From contig PKVW01000021.1 of NCBI GenBank assembly GCA_003131585.1, positions 55,354 to 119,353 of the forward strand: 64,000 nucleotides of DNA. Reading direction: 5' to 3'. Below are positions 48,208 to 57,281 of the stretch, one piece after another. The stretch comes from Acidobacteriaceae bacterium (lineage in GTDB: Bacteria; Acidobacteriota; Terriglobia; Terriglobales; Acidobacteriaceae). The position numbers and the translations under genes were made by a program. Every line of letters begins with the position of its first letter. Within the stretch, counting starts at the first letter, position 1. A model generated the notes under the pieces. That model ran no database searches. It had not been told where the DNA came from and saw only the letters and a program-made list of their open reading frames with translations.

Positions 48208-48780
48208 ATGATGAATGCGAGAACTAATCTCCGAACGACGGGACTGCGCCAGAAGGCGCAACTGATGTCGGCATCGGAAATTGAGCGAACGCTGGTCCGC
48301 TTAGCTTACGAGATTGTCGAGAAAAACGGCGGCGTCGAGGGTTTGGGATTGGTCGGAATTCGCCGCCGCGGCGTCCCCATCGCGGAGCGCCTGGGGAAGA
48401 TCGTCACTCGCATCGAGAACGCCGAAGTCCCGGTCGGCACGTTGGACATTACTTTCTATCGCGACGATCTTTCAACGCTTGGACCCAAGCCAGTGGTGCA
48501 AGACAAGGAGATTGGGTTCTCGATTGAGGACAGGAACATCGTGCTGGTCGACGACGTGCTTTTCACCGGGCGCACGACGCGGGCCGCGCTGGACGCGCTC
48601 TTTTCGCACGGCAGACCTCGGCGGGTGCAACTGTGCGTGCTGATTGACCGTGGGCATCGGGAATTGCCAGTCGAGGCCAGCTTCGTCGGCCGTAATATTC
48701 AAACCTCCATGAACGAGGTGATCGAGGTCAAGTTAACTGAGATTGACGGCGCGGAGAAGGTTCTCCTCATGGAGAGATAG
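48208..48780 (+). CDS. pyrR: PyrR: bifunctional pyr regulator / uracil phosphoribosyltransferase
   Basis: 190 aa with two adjacent ATGs at the start. Type I PRTase fold: [32 protein letters not shown] and the PRPP loop [20 protein letters not shown], then [20 protein letters not shown]. In other bacteria PyrR binds pyr mRNA when UMP is high and salvages uracil. No pyrimidine synthesis gene is adjacent, but the pyrimidine-nucleoside locus that would supply uracil starts just beyond. A strong terminator follows. Confidence 0.9.
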   Translation: MMNARTNLRTTGLRQKAQLMSASEIERTLVRLAYEIVEKNGGVEGLGLVGIRRRGVPIAERLGKIVTRIENAEVPVGTLDITFYRDDLSTLGPKPVVQDKEIGFSIEDRNIVLVDDVLFTGRTTRAALDALFSHGRPRRVQLCVLIDRGHRELPVEASFVGRNIQTSMNEVIEVKLTEIDGAEKVLLMER

Positions 48781-48811
48781 GACTGGCGGACAAGGTGCGA
48801 CCGGCAAAATG

Positions 48812-48844
48812 AAAAAGACGGCGGTGAACCCGCCGTCTTTTTTG
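48812..48844. terminator. Bidirectional rho-independent terminator
   Basis: AAAAAGACGGCGG-tgaac-CCGCCGTCTTTTTT. The A-run and T-run on either side let it serve both pyrR (plus) and the aldehyde dehydrogenase gene (minus) that converge here. Confidence 0.92.
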
Positions 48845-48855
48845 GGAGCGGCCGG

Positions 48856-50361
48856 CTAGGACAATCTGGTGCAGATCGCCTTGGTCTGGGTGTACAGGTT
48901 AAGGGCCTCATGCCCCATCTCGCGGCCCCAACCGGATTGTTTGTATCCGCCGAAGGGCAGCGCGGCATCGAGAATGTTGTAGCAGTTGATCCACACCGTA
49001 CCGGCGTGAAGATGTTCTGCCATGCGGTGGGCCTTGCCGATGTCCCGCGTCCAAACGGCAGCCGCCAGGCCGTAGTCGCTATCGTTGGCGCGCGGCAGAA
49101 TTTCCTCGGGATCGTCGAACGGCATCGCCACTACCACCGGCCCGAAGATTTCTTCCTGTACCACCTTCATGTCTTCGCGGGTATTCACGAGAACGGTAGG
49201 CTCCACAAAATAGCCTTTGTTCCCTTTCTTGTGGCCGCCAGCGAGCGCTGTGGCGCCTTCCGAGAAACCCGCCTCCAGATAGCCGCAGACTCGGCTTAAC
49301 TGTTCCTGAGAGACCAGCGGTCCCATGTGCGTCTCCGGATCGAGACCCGAGCCCACATTGATTTTCTTCGCATGGTCGGCGACCCCTTCCACAACCCGGT
49401 CGAAGATCGGTTTCTCGACGTAGAGACGCGATCCGGCGCAGCAACACTGGCCTTGATTGAAGAAGATCGCGCTCGCGGCCCCGGGGATCGCCGAGTCGAG
49501 ATCGGCGTCTTTGAACACGACGTTCGGAGACTTGCCTCCAAGTTCCAGCGAAACCTTCTTCAAGTTGCCCGTCGCGGCATGCACGATTAGCTTCCCAACT
49601 TCCGTGGAGCCGGTGAAAGCTATTTTGTCCACCTTCGGATGTGCGGCCAGTGCTGCGCCTGCCGTCTCGCCGTAGCCTGGCACGATGTTCACCACGCCTT
49701 CGGGGAATCCGGCTTCCATGATCAGTTCGCCGAGACGCAGCGCCGAAAGCGGCGTTTGCTCCGCCGGCTTCAAAACGACCGTGCAGCCGGAGGCCAGCGC
49801 CGGACCCAGCTTCCACGCTGCCATCAGCAGGGGAAAGTTCCACGGGATGATCTGTCCCGCGACTCCAACCGGCTCTCGCAGCGTGTAGGCAAGATACTTC
49901 GCTCCAGGCGTATACGGAACCGAGATCGGAATGGTATTGCCTTCGATCTTCGTGGTCCAGCCCGCCATATAGCGAAACAAGTCAACGGCCAGTGGCACAT
50001 CGGCGCCCCTCGCGATGGTGAGAGGCTTGCCGTTATCCAGGCTCTCCAGGTAGGCGAATTCTTCGGTGTGCGACTCCAACAAATCGGCGAGCTTCCAGAT
50101 GAGGCGTCCGCGTTCGGAGGCGGTCAACCGCCGCCAGGGACCCTGATCGAAGGCCCTGCGCGCGGCCTTCACCGCTTGTTCAATATCTTCGCGATCGCCT
50201 TCCGCCACTTGTGCCAGAATTTCACCCGTGGCGGGATTATAGGTGGGGAAAGTTTTGCCGGAAATGGAGTTTACCCACTTGCCATTGATCAACATTTGGC
50301 GCGGCTTTTCGAGGAACTCCGCGACTTGGGGATGAATCTGCGGTGACACTGCGATGCCCAT
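48856..50361 (-). CDS. NAD-dependent aldehyde dehydrogenase (ALDH class I/II-like)
   Basis: 501 aa. Typical ALDH: MLINGKWVNSISGKTFPTYN, AGQIIPWNFPLLMAAWKLGP, Glu in VSLELGGKSPNVVF and catalytic Cys in FFNQGQCCCAGSRLYVEK, ending FGGYKQSGWGREMGHEAL. Last gene of deoC - ALDH16 - ALDH on the minus strand. Acetaldehyde from deoxyribose-phosphate aldolase is the likely substrate by context; the sequence alone would allow a wide range of aldehydes. Confidence 0.88.
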   Translation of the reverse strand: MGIAVSPQIHPQVAEFLEKPRQMLINGKWVNSISGKTFPTYNPATGEILAQVAEGDREDIEQAVKAARRAFDQGPWRRLTASERGRLIWKLADLLESHTEEFAYLESLDNGKPLTIARGADVPLAVDLFRYMAGWTTKIEGNTIPISVPYTPGAKYLAYTLREPVGVAGQIIPWNFPLLMAAWKLGPALASGCTVVLKPAEQTPLSALRLGELIMEAGFPEGVVNIVPGYGETAGAALAAHPKVDKIAFTGSTEVGKLIVHAATGNLKKVSLELGGKSPNVVFKDADLDSAIPGAASAIFFNQGQCCCAGSRLYVEKPIFDRVVEGVADHAKKINVGSGLDPETHMGPLVSQEQLSRVCGYLEAGFSEGATALAGGHKKGNKGYFVEPTVLVNTREDMKVVQEEIFGPVVVAMPFDDPEEILPRANDSDYGLAAAVWTRDIGKAHRMAEHLHAGTVWINCYNILDAALPFGGYKQSGWGREMGHEALNLYTQTKAICTRLS

Positions 50362-50548
50362 AAGGCCTCCTTAGACCAAGCACGAGATCAAGTACGAACG
50401 ATCAAACAAGACTTGCATGATGTGAAGCTATAGATGCCAGGCGGATAAGAATGACGGGAGTATGCTAGCTCCGAGTCAGGACAAAAGCAATTGCGATTCG
50501 AGCGGCCTCGCCCCTGAGACCTCCAGGTCCAGGCTCGCGAGCTCCGGC

Positions 50549-52933
50549 TCATTCGCCGTAAGGAACCCAGATATTCTTCACCTGGGTGGCATGCTCGAGA
50601 AACCAGCGTCCTTCGGCCAGCTTCGGATTGAACCAGTCGATGGCTCGGCCTTCGTTGGTCCAAACCTGTTTTAGATTACCGATCGACATCGCTTTTGCGG
50701 CAGCGGCGCTGGCTTCGTCTCCAAAAGACCAGATGGCGTCCACATCGTCGTGCTCAGCGAGAACTTTCAAAAGTTGCGAAGCATAGCCCGTTACAATGTT
50801 CACCGCGCCGCCGGGCAGATCGCTGGTGTCGAAAAGCTGATAGAGATCACTGGCGATGAGCGGGTACGTTTCCGAGGGAACCGCGATGACGGTGTTGCCG
50901 ACAGCGAGGGCTGGCATCACAAGAGAAAGAAAACTCAGCAGCGGCGCTTCCGCGGGACAGATGATGCCCATGGTTCCGAGCGGCTCGTTCACTGCAATGG
51001 CGATGTTGCGGAACGGAGGATTGTGCACGGCGCCGTCAAACTTGTCGGCCCAAGCCGCGTACGAAAAAATGCGTTCGATCCCGAGATCCAACTCTGCGGC
51101 GGCTTGCTTCGCACCGACGACCGCCGTGAGTCCGCGAACAATTTCGTCGCGGCGTTGGGAGAGGTTCTCGGCGCAGTAGTAAAGCACCTGCGCACGATGG
51201 TGCGCGGTGGCTTTCGCCCATACATCCGCCTTACGGGCGGCTTCGACAGCATTGCGAATGTCCTTGCGGTTGCCGAGCGAAGCTTCGCCCAACAAACGGC
51301 CATCGGCTGAACGCACCTCCGTGCTGTAGCCAGAGTCCGGCCGCGCCTGCTTGCCGCCAATGTAGAGCTTCACGGTGCGATCAATGGCCGGCGTGCCAGC
51401 TTCCGGCTGGCCTGCTGTCTGCGGAGCCGCGGGCGTGTGCGCGGCGGGCAACTTGGGAGCGTTCTTGAACCACGCCGGTTGCATATATTCGAGCAGGCCT
51501 TCCCTGCCACCCTCGCGCCCGTACCCGCTCTCGCGGTAGCCGCCGAAACCGCAGGATGCGTCGAACAAGTTCGTGCAGTTCACCCAGACGACGCCGGCTT
51601 TCAGTTGCGCCGCAATATGCAAGGCTACGTTGATGTTCTCGCTCCAAACGCATGCCGCCAGACCATAGACCGTATTGTTGGCCAATTCAACAGCTTCTTT
51701 CGGAGTGCGAAACGTCATCGCAGCCAGCACAGGTCCGAAGATCTCCTGCTGCGCAACGATGGATGTTGGATGCACATTGCTCAGCAGCGTGGGCGGATAG
51801 TAAAAGCCGCGCGAAGGCAATGCTACCTGCGGTTGCCAGCAGATGGCGCCGTCTGCGACCCCTTGCTCAACCATGCGCTGGATACGATCCAGTTGCACAC
51901 GCGCAACGATCGCACCGATGTCAATCGCCTTGTCCAGAGGAAGACCGACGCGCAGGCTGCTCATGCGCTCCCTGATTTTGCCGAGCAAAGTCTCGGCAAT
52001 ACTTTCCTGCATCAGCAGGCGCGAGCCCGCGCAGCATACCTGCCCCTGGTTGAACCAAATTCCGTCCACCAACCCTTCGACTGCGCTATCCAGGTCAGCA
52101 TCGTCGAAGATGATGAACGGAGACTTGCCTCCCAACTCAAGCGATAAACGTTTGTGAGTTGCTGCCGTGGCACTTCGAATCGCGCGTCCGACTTCAGTCG
52201 AACCAGTGAACGCGATTTTGTCCACGTCGGGATGTTTCACCAGGGCCTCGCCGGTCGAGCCGTCGCCAGTCACAATGTTGACGACTCCGGCGGGCAATCC
52301 GGCTTCCTGGCAAAGCTCGGCGAAAGCGAGAACAGTCAGAGGAGTGAATTCCGCGGGCTTTAAGACCACCGTGTTTCCGGTGGCTAGAGCCGGAGCGATC
52401 TTCCACGCCGCCATGAGCAACGGAAAATTCCAGGGAATAATCTGGCCCACAACACCGCAACTTTCGTGCGTGGGAAACTCCTGATCGAGCAGTTGCGCCC
52501 AGCCGGCATGGTAGTAGAAGTGCCGCGATACCAGCGGAATGTCGATGTCACGGCTTTCGCGGATCGGCTTGCCGTTGTCCATCGTCTCCAGAACGGCGAG
52601 AAGACGGGAATGTTTCTGCACCAATCGCGCCAGGGCGTACAAGTAACGTGCCCGGACATGCGGAGTGAGTGCACGCCACTTTGGAAACGCTGCGCGCGCA
52701 GCCCGCACAGCACCGTCGATGTCGGCGGATGAACCCTGAGCAATCGAGGCCAGCTTTTCTCCATTCGAAGGATCAAGCGTGTCGAAATGTTCGCCGGCGG
52801 CCGGAGTTTGCCATGCACCGTTAATGAAATGTCCAAAGCGATGGCCGTGGCGCTCCAGCCAGGCTTGCGCTTCTTTCGGATCTTCCGCAGCGGGACCGTA
52901 CTCCATCGTCACAAATTTGTTAGCAATACTCAT
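50549..52933 (-). CDS. ALDH16-like double-domain aldehyde dehydrogenase
   Basis: About 794 aa from ATG 52933; the track's 52966 start adds 11 residues and cannot be excluded. The first ALDH domain (about 30-500) is complete: VGQIIPWNFPLLMAAWKIAP, LSLELGGKSPFIIF and Cys in WFNQGQVCCAGSRLLMQ. After a Pro/Ala-rich linker, a second, truncated ALDH-like domain (about 525-790) has LYIGGKQARPDSGYST and GTMGIICPAEAPLLSFLSLV but no catalytic Cys region. This matches the ALDH16 family, with an active first and a pseudo second domain. It lies between deoC and a single-domain ALDH. Confidence 0.88.
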   Translation of the reverse strand: MSIANKFVTMEYGPAAEDPKEAQAWLERHGHRFGHFINGAWQTPAAGEHFDTLDPSNGEKLASIAQGSSADIDGAVRAARAAFPKWRALTPHVRARYLYALARLVQKHSRLLAVLETMDNGKPIRESRDIDIPLVSRHFYYHAGWAQLLDQEFPTHESCGVVGQIIPWNFPLLMAAWKIAPALATGNTVVLKPAEFTPLTVLAFAELCQEAGLPAGVVNIVTGDGSTGEALVKHPDVDKIAFTGSTEVGRAIRSATAATHKRLSLELGGKSPFIIFDDADLDSAVEGLVDGIWFNQGQVCCAGSRLLMQESIAETLLGKIRERMSSLRVGLPLDKAIDIGAIVARVQLDRIQRMVEQGVADGAICWQPQVALPSRGFYYPPTLLSNVHPTSIVAQQEIFGPVLAAMTFRTPKEAVELANNTVYGLAACVWSENINVALHIAAQLKAGVVWVNCTNLFDASCGFGGYRESGYGREGGREGLLEYMQPAWFKNAPKLPAAHTPAAPQTAGQPEAGTPAIDRTVKLYIGGKQARPDSGYSTEVRSADGRLLGEASLGNRKDIRNAVEAARKADVWAKATAHHRAQVLYYCAENLSQRRDEIVRGLTAVVGAKQAAAELDLGIERIFSYAAWADKFDGAVHNPPFRNIAIAVNEPLGTMGIICPAEAPLLSFLSLVMPALAVGNTVIAVPSETYPLIASDLYQLFDTSDLPGGAVNIVTGYASQLLKVLAEHDDVDAIWSFGDEASAAAAKAMSIGNLKQVWTNEGRAIDWFNPKLAEGRWFLEHATQVKNIWVPYGE

Positions 52934-52960
52934 GCAGTTCGGCTCGATTCTCTCGTTTTC

Positions 52961-52984
52961 TGGCAACTACGCTGGCAACTACGC
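52961..52984. repeat. 12-bp tandem duplication at the deoC stop
   Basis: TGGCAACTACGC twice in a row; the deoC stop (complement of CTA at 52979-52981) falls in the second copy. Confidence 0.75.
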
Positions 52985-54151
52985 TATCGGATGACGATAC
53001 TCCGCCGAATAACGTCCCGTCGCATGGTGCTGCAGTTGCCGCTCGATATCGCCCAACAAGCCACTGGCGCCAAAGCGAAAAAGCTCCGCGCGCATCCACG
53101 ACTGCCCGAGTTCTTCTTTCATCATGGCCAGCCAGTCGGTCGACTGCTTCGCAGTGCGAATCCCACCGGCGGCCTTGAACCCCACGGTCATTCCCGTTTG
53201 CCCGGCATATTCGCGGATGGCGCGGGTCATCACCAAGCCCACGGGCAACGTGGCATTGGTGGGTTCTTTGCCGGTTGAGGTCTTGATGAAGTCGGCTCCC
53301 GCCATCATGGCTACGACGCTGGCGCGCGCCACGTTGCGCAAAGTGAGCAGGTCGCCGGTCGCCAGGATGACCTTCATGCGAGTAGATCCGCAGGCTTGTT
53401 TGAAGGCCGCAATTTCGTCATACAGCGCCTGCCAGCGGCCGCCAAACACATGGGCTCGCGTGATCACAACGTCAATCTCGTGGGCGCCCGCCTCCACCGA
53501 GCGGCGAATTTCTGCAACCCGCTCCGCCAGCGGCGATAGACCTGCTGGGAAGCCAGCGGACACCGCTGCGACGTGCACGCCACTTCCTTCCAGGGCGTAC
53601 AGCGCCGTTTCAATAAACGCGTGATAGACACAAACCGCTGCGACTTTCACTCCAAGTTCTTCAATTTGCAGCTTGTGCACGAGATCTTGCTGTACCGGCT
53701 GCCGAGCCTTGGCACACAGGCGCCGCACCCGCTTTTCCGTGTCATCGCCGGAAAGCGTGGTCAAATCCATGCAGGTGATCGCCCGCAGAAGCCATGCCGC
53801 CTGCCATTCTTTCTTCACCGTTCTTCGCGCTACCTGCGTCTGGGCGCGGCGTTCCACCGCGCTTGGGTTTACTCGAACCTCCCGCACCCAATTCAGGTCG
53901 AGAGGAATTCCAAAGTTTGGCTGGAGAGGGCGGCCACCAAGGGCGGCAATGGAAGTTCCGGCAGGCGGCTGCTCGCTTGCCGCCCTACGCGCAATTTCGT
54001 GCGCTGCTTCGGGATGGTTGTGATCTACCGGCACTGGATTTCGCTTCACCCGCGGGACGGCAACCACGCCACGAGCCGTTTCTCGCGCTGTAATTGTACG
54101 GCAGGCTATCCTCACAACGCGAGTTGCGGTGCACGGCAATCCTCGCTTCAC
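52979..54151 (-). CDS. deoC: Deoxyribose-phosphate aldolase, DERA (animal-like) type
   Basis: 390 aa as given; the family core starts near LDLNWVREVRVNPSAVERRA (residue ~83), so a later GTG start is likely. The core is strikingly like animal DERA: RRTVKKEWQAAWLLRAITCM, DLTTLSGDDTEKRVRRLCAK, EIDVVITRAHVFGGRWQALYDEI, then Schiff-base Lys in GADFIKTSTGKEPTNAT and VGFKAAGGIRTAKQS. It splits deoxyribose-5-P into glyceraldehyde-3-P and acetaldehyde. Divergent from the cdd-deoA operon, with ALDH genes downstream to oxidise the acetaldehyde. Confidence 0.9.
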   Translation of the reverse strand: MKRGLPCTATRVVRIACRTITARETARGVVAVPRVKRNPVPVDHNHPEAAHEIARRAASEQPPAGTSIAALGGRPLQPNFGIPLDLNWVREVRVNPSAVERRAQTQVARRTVKKEWQAAWLLRAITCMDLTTLSGDDTEKRVRRLCAKARQPVQQDLVHKLQIEELGVKVAAVCVYHAFIETALYALEGSGVHVAAVSAGFPAGLSPLAERVAEIRRSVEAGAHEIDVVITRAHVFGGRWQALYDEIAAFKQACGSTRMKVILATGDLLTLRNVARASVVAMMAGADFIKTSTGKEPTNATLPVGLVMTRAIREYAGQTGMTVGFKAAGGIRTAKQSTDWLAMMKEELGQSWMRAELFRFGASGLLGDIERQLQHHATGRYSAEYRHPIA

Positions 54152-54242
54152 TCATCGCGCTCCAAGAAAAAGCGTTGAATAGTTTGGCCAGGGTTTACAA
54201 TGGCCCTCGATTTCGCCGTTTCGCCGCGAGACCTTTCCCGTT

Positions 54243-54653
54243 ATGCGCAAGAAAACGCTGCCTGCCGATGCAAGAGCGACACTGCTGCGGTCCGCGAAGA
54301 AAGTCATGAAGAACGCCCACGCACCCTACTCGAAGTTCAGGGTCGGGGCCGCCATCCTCCTCTCGAACGGAAAAATCTTTCCGGGGTGCAATGTGGAGAA
54401 CGCTTCCTACGGAATGACCAACTGCGCCGAACGCACGGCGATTTTCTCGGCTGTCGCGCAGCTTGGACCCATGATCGAGATCCGCGCGGTCGCTGTAGTC
54501 AACGGCCAAGGAGTGCCCTGTTCTCCCTGCGGTGCGTGCCGTCAGGTCATTTACGAATTCGGTCCCGATGCAACGATTTTTTTCCAGGGGGCGAAGGGGC
54601 CAAAACAGGCTCACATCACCGAACTCCTCCCGGAAGGATTTCGCCTCCCGTGA
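54243..54653 (+). CDS. cdd: Cytidine deaminase
   Basis: 136 aa, homotetrameric type. Zinc/active-site motifs GCNVENASYGMTNCAERTAI and PCSPCGACRQVIYEF are complete. It deaminates cytidine and deoxycytidine to uridine and deoxyuridine. Its TGA overlaps the GTG start of the next gene (GTGA), so it is translationally coupled to the phosphorylase. Confidence 0.93.
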   Translation: MRKKTLPADARATLLRSAKKVMKNAHAPYSKFRVGAAILLSNGKIFPGCNVENASYGMTNCAERTAIFSAVAQLGPMIEIRAVAVVNGQGVPCSPCGACRQVIYEFGPDATIFFQGAKGPKQAHITELLPEGFRLP

Positions 54654-56005
54654 GCCAGACCCCACCCACCACGCAGACTTTCCGTGCCATCGATGTGATC
54701 CGCAAAAAGCGGGATGGCGGCGAGCTGTCTCGGTACGAAATCGAGTCGCTGGTAAACGCGTACACTCGCAGTGATATTCCCGACTATCAGGTCTCGGCGT
54801 GGCTGATGGCGGTGGTGTTGCGGGGCATGACGCGGGCCGAGGCCGCTGCGCTGACGGATGCCATGCTGCGCTCGGGCGAAGTGCTCGATCTCTCTTCGCT
54901 TCCCGCGAAGAAAGTCGACAAACACTCGACCGGCGGAGTGGGGGACAAGACTTCACTCGTGCTGGCGCCGCTTGCGGCCGCCGCAGGCGTTGCGGTGCCC
55001 ATGATCAGCGGTCGCGGTCTGGGACATACGGGAGGCACGCTGGACAAGCTTGAGGCTATTCCCGGCTTCAACGTGAATCTTTCCCTCGCTCAGTTTCGCC
55101 GCGTGCTTGAGACCTGTGGTTGCGCCATGATTGGCCAGACCGCCGAAATCGCTCCCGCCGATCGCAAGCTCTACGCGCTACGCGATGTGACTGGCACGGT
55201 GGAAAGCCCCTATCTGATCTGCGCGTCCATTATGAGCAAGAAACTTGCGGAAGGCATCGACGCGCTCGTCCTCGACGTAAAGACCGGTTCCGGGGCGTTC
55301 ATGAAGACGGAAAAGGATGCCGCCTTTCTTGCTGAACTGATGGTTGAAACTGGCGAGCGGATGGGAAAGCTCGTGGTCGCACTTATCACGGACATGGACC
55401 AGCCGCTGGGATGCAGGATCGGCAATGCGCTTGAGGTGATCGAAGCAGTGGAGGTTCTGCGCGGAGAAGGACCAAAGGATTTGCGCCAGCTTTGTCTCGA
55501 ACTTGCAGGTTGGATGCTGCATCTGGGCGGAGTCTCCGATACGGTCGCGGAAGGAAGAAAGCAAAGCGAGAAACTGATCGCTTCCGGCAAAGCGCTCGAC
55601 AAGTTTCGCCAGATGGTAGAACTGCAGGGCGGAGATCCGCGAGCGGTCGACGATCCCAAGAAACTGCCTCAGGCTCGTCATGCGATGATGCTTTCCAGCC
55701 CGAAGGATGGATATCTCGCGTCTCTGCAGTGCGAAGAAGTTGGTATCGCATGCGTCATTCTTGGTGGCGGTCGCGAACGCAAAGAAGATTCGGTCGATCC
55801 CGCGGTGGGCATCGTGCTTCACAAGAAAGTGGGGGATGCCGTTTCCGCCGGCGAGCCGCTCGCGACGATTTACTACAATGCGGAAACCCGCGCGGCTCGT
55901 GCCCGGCAACTGCTCGAAGAGAGCTATCGGATTGCCGATTCGCGCGTGCTCGAGAACAGGCCGTTGATCCACCGCGTGATCGGAAAAACCGGAGAAAAAA
56001 ACTGA
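54650..56005 (+). CDS. Pyrimidine-nucleoside / thymidine phosphorylase
   Basis: 451 aa from GTG 54650; the track's frame from 54200 runs through cdd in another frame and is not the real start. Motifs: KKRDGGELSRYEIESLVNAY, KVDKHSTGGVGDKTSLVLAP, GRGLGHTGGTLDKLEAIPGF, VLDVKTGSGAFMKTEKDA. It phosphorolyses uridine, thymidine or deoxyuridine to base plus (deoxy)ribose-1-P. Sequence does not separate deoA from pdp with certainty. The transporter gene begins right after the stop. Confidence 0.92.
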   Translation: MSQTPPTTQTFRAIDVIRKKRDGGELSRYEIESLVNAYTRSDIPDYQVSAWLMAVVLRGMTRAEAAALTDAMLRSGEVLDLSSLPAKKVDKHSTGGVGDKTSLVLAPLAAAAGVAVPMISGRGLGHTGGTLDKLEAIPGFNVNLSLAQFRRVLETCGCAMIGQTAEIAPADRKLYALRDVTGTVESPYLICASIMSKKLAEGIDALVLDVKTGSGAFMKTEKDAAFLAELMVETGERMGKLVVALITDMDQPLGCRIGNALEVIEAVEVLRGEGPKDLRQLCLELAGWMLHLGGVSDTVAEGRKQSEKLIASGKALDKFRQMVELQGGDPRAVDDPKKLPQARHAMMLSSPKDGYLASLQCEEVGIACVILGGGRERKEDSVDPAVGIVLHKKVGDAVSAGEPLATIYYNAETRAARARQLLEESYRIADSRVLENRPLIHRVIGKTGEKN

Positions 56006-57250
56006 ATGGGACGATACACCGGAATCCTCGGCCTCTTGACCATGCTGGGATTGGCCTATGCCTTTTCGACCAATCGCCGCGCCATTCGGCTAAAGACAGT
56101 GGCGTGGGGTTTGGGCTTGCAGTTCGTTTTTGCGGTATTTGTATTGAGAGTCGACGCCGGGCGGCGGATTTTTCAGAAAGCCGGCGATGTAGTCAATCGC
56201 TTGCTCAGTTACGCTTTTGCCGGCTCGCAGTTTGTTTTCGGGGAACTCGGGAAACAAGGGTCCCACCTGGGCTTCTATTTCGCTTTCCAGGTGCTGCCCA
56301 CCATCATCTTTATCGCCGCATTTTTCGCCGTGCTTTACCACTACGGTGTCATGCAGTTCATCATTAAGATCGCCGCATGGATTATGACCCGCGTGATGGG
56401 CGCAAGCGGCGCGGAGTCTCTGAATGTGGCCGCCAGCATTTTCATGGGACAAACCGAAGCGCCATTGACCATCCGGCCATTTCTGCCCGATCTCACGCGA
56501 TCAGAACTGATGACCGTGATGACCAGCGGCATGGCGCACGTTTCCGGCGGGATCATGGCGGCCTACATCGCATTCGGCATCGAGCCCAAACACCTGTTGA
56601 GCGCGGTCATCATGACGGCGCCTGGAACGCTGTTAATGGCGAAGATGCTTGTGCCCGAAACGGAGCAGCCGAAAACCGCCGGAAGAGTTGTGATGCGCGA
56701 AGACGAAGAGAAAGCCGAGAAAGAAGAGAATCTGCTCGGCGCGGTCGCCCGCGGGACGACCGATGGCCTTCATCTGGCCTTGAACATCGCCGCCATGCTG
56801 ATTTCGTTTCTCGCCCTGATCGCGCTCACGAATGGCATCCTGGGCGGTGTACACAACTGGCTGGCCGGCCACGGCATCCTGTGGTTTCCCGCGAGCCTGG
56901 AAAGGATTTTCGGAGTACTCTTTGCGCCAATTGCCTGGGTCATCGGCATTCCCTGGCATGATTGCGGAATCATCGGCAACCTGCTCGGCACACGCATGGT
57001 GCTGAACGAGTTGGTGGCATTTTCCATGCTCGGACCGATGCGGGCGACGCTCGATCCGCGCTCTTTCACGATTGCCACGTTCGCGCTTTGCGGCTTCGCG
57101 AATCTCAGTTCAATCGGAATCCAGATCGGCGGCATCGGCGCACTCGCACCGAACAAGAAGAGCGAACTGGCGCGGCTGGGAATTCGCGCGATGCTGGCGG
57201 GAACCATGGCCAACCTGATGTCGGCATCCATCGCGGGCATGCTGCTATAG
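56006..57250 (+). CDS. NupC-type concentrative nucleoside transporter
   Basis: 414 aa, zero-gap after the phosphorylase. CNT family: N-terminal helices, then FGELGKQGSHLGFYFAFQVL, SLNVAASIFMGQTEAPLTIR (substrate/cation site region), SELMTVMTSGMAHVSGGIMA, and the second repeat GAVARGTTDGLHLALNIAAM with NEFVAY-equivalent VLNELVAFSML. About ten helices. It imports nucleosides across the inner membrane with H+ or Na+, supplying cdd and the phosphorylase. Confidence 0.92.
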   Translation: MGRYTGILGLLTMLGLAYAFSTNRRAIRLKTVAWGLGLQFVFAVFVLRVDAGRRIFQKAGDVVNRLLSYAFAGSQFVFGELGKQGSHLGFYFAFQVLPTIIFIAAFFAVLYHYGVMQFIIKIAAWIMTRVMGASGAESLNVAASIFMGQTEAPLTIRPFLPDLTRSELMTVMTSGMAHVSGGIMAAYIAFGIEPKHLLSAVIMTAPGTLLMAKMLVPETEQPKTAGRVVMREDEEKAEKEENLLGAVARGTTDGLHLALNIAAMLISFLALIALTNGILGGVHNWLAGHGILWFPASLERIFGVLFAPIAWVIGIPWHDCGIIGNLLGTRMVLNELVAFSMLGPMRATLDPRSFTIATFALCGFANLSSIGIQIGGIGALAPNKKSELARLGIRAMLAGTMANLMSASIAGMLL

Positions 57251-57281
57251 GCATACCGGCATTCGAGAAAGGACTATTCCC

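Noticed and set aside
49079-49843. 254-aa minus-strand ORF in another frame of the ALDH gene
   Set aside because: Same strand, different frame from a complete ALDH; Arg/Gly-rich shadow.
54200-54649. Upstream extension of the phosphorylase ORF
   Set aside because: It overlaps the whole cdd gene in another frame; the real start is GTG 54650, coupled to the cdd stop.
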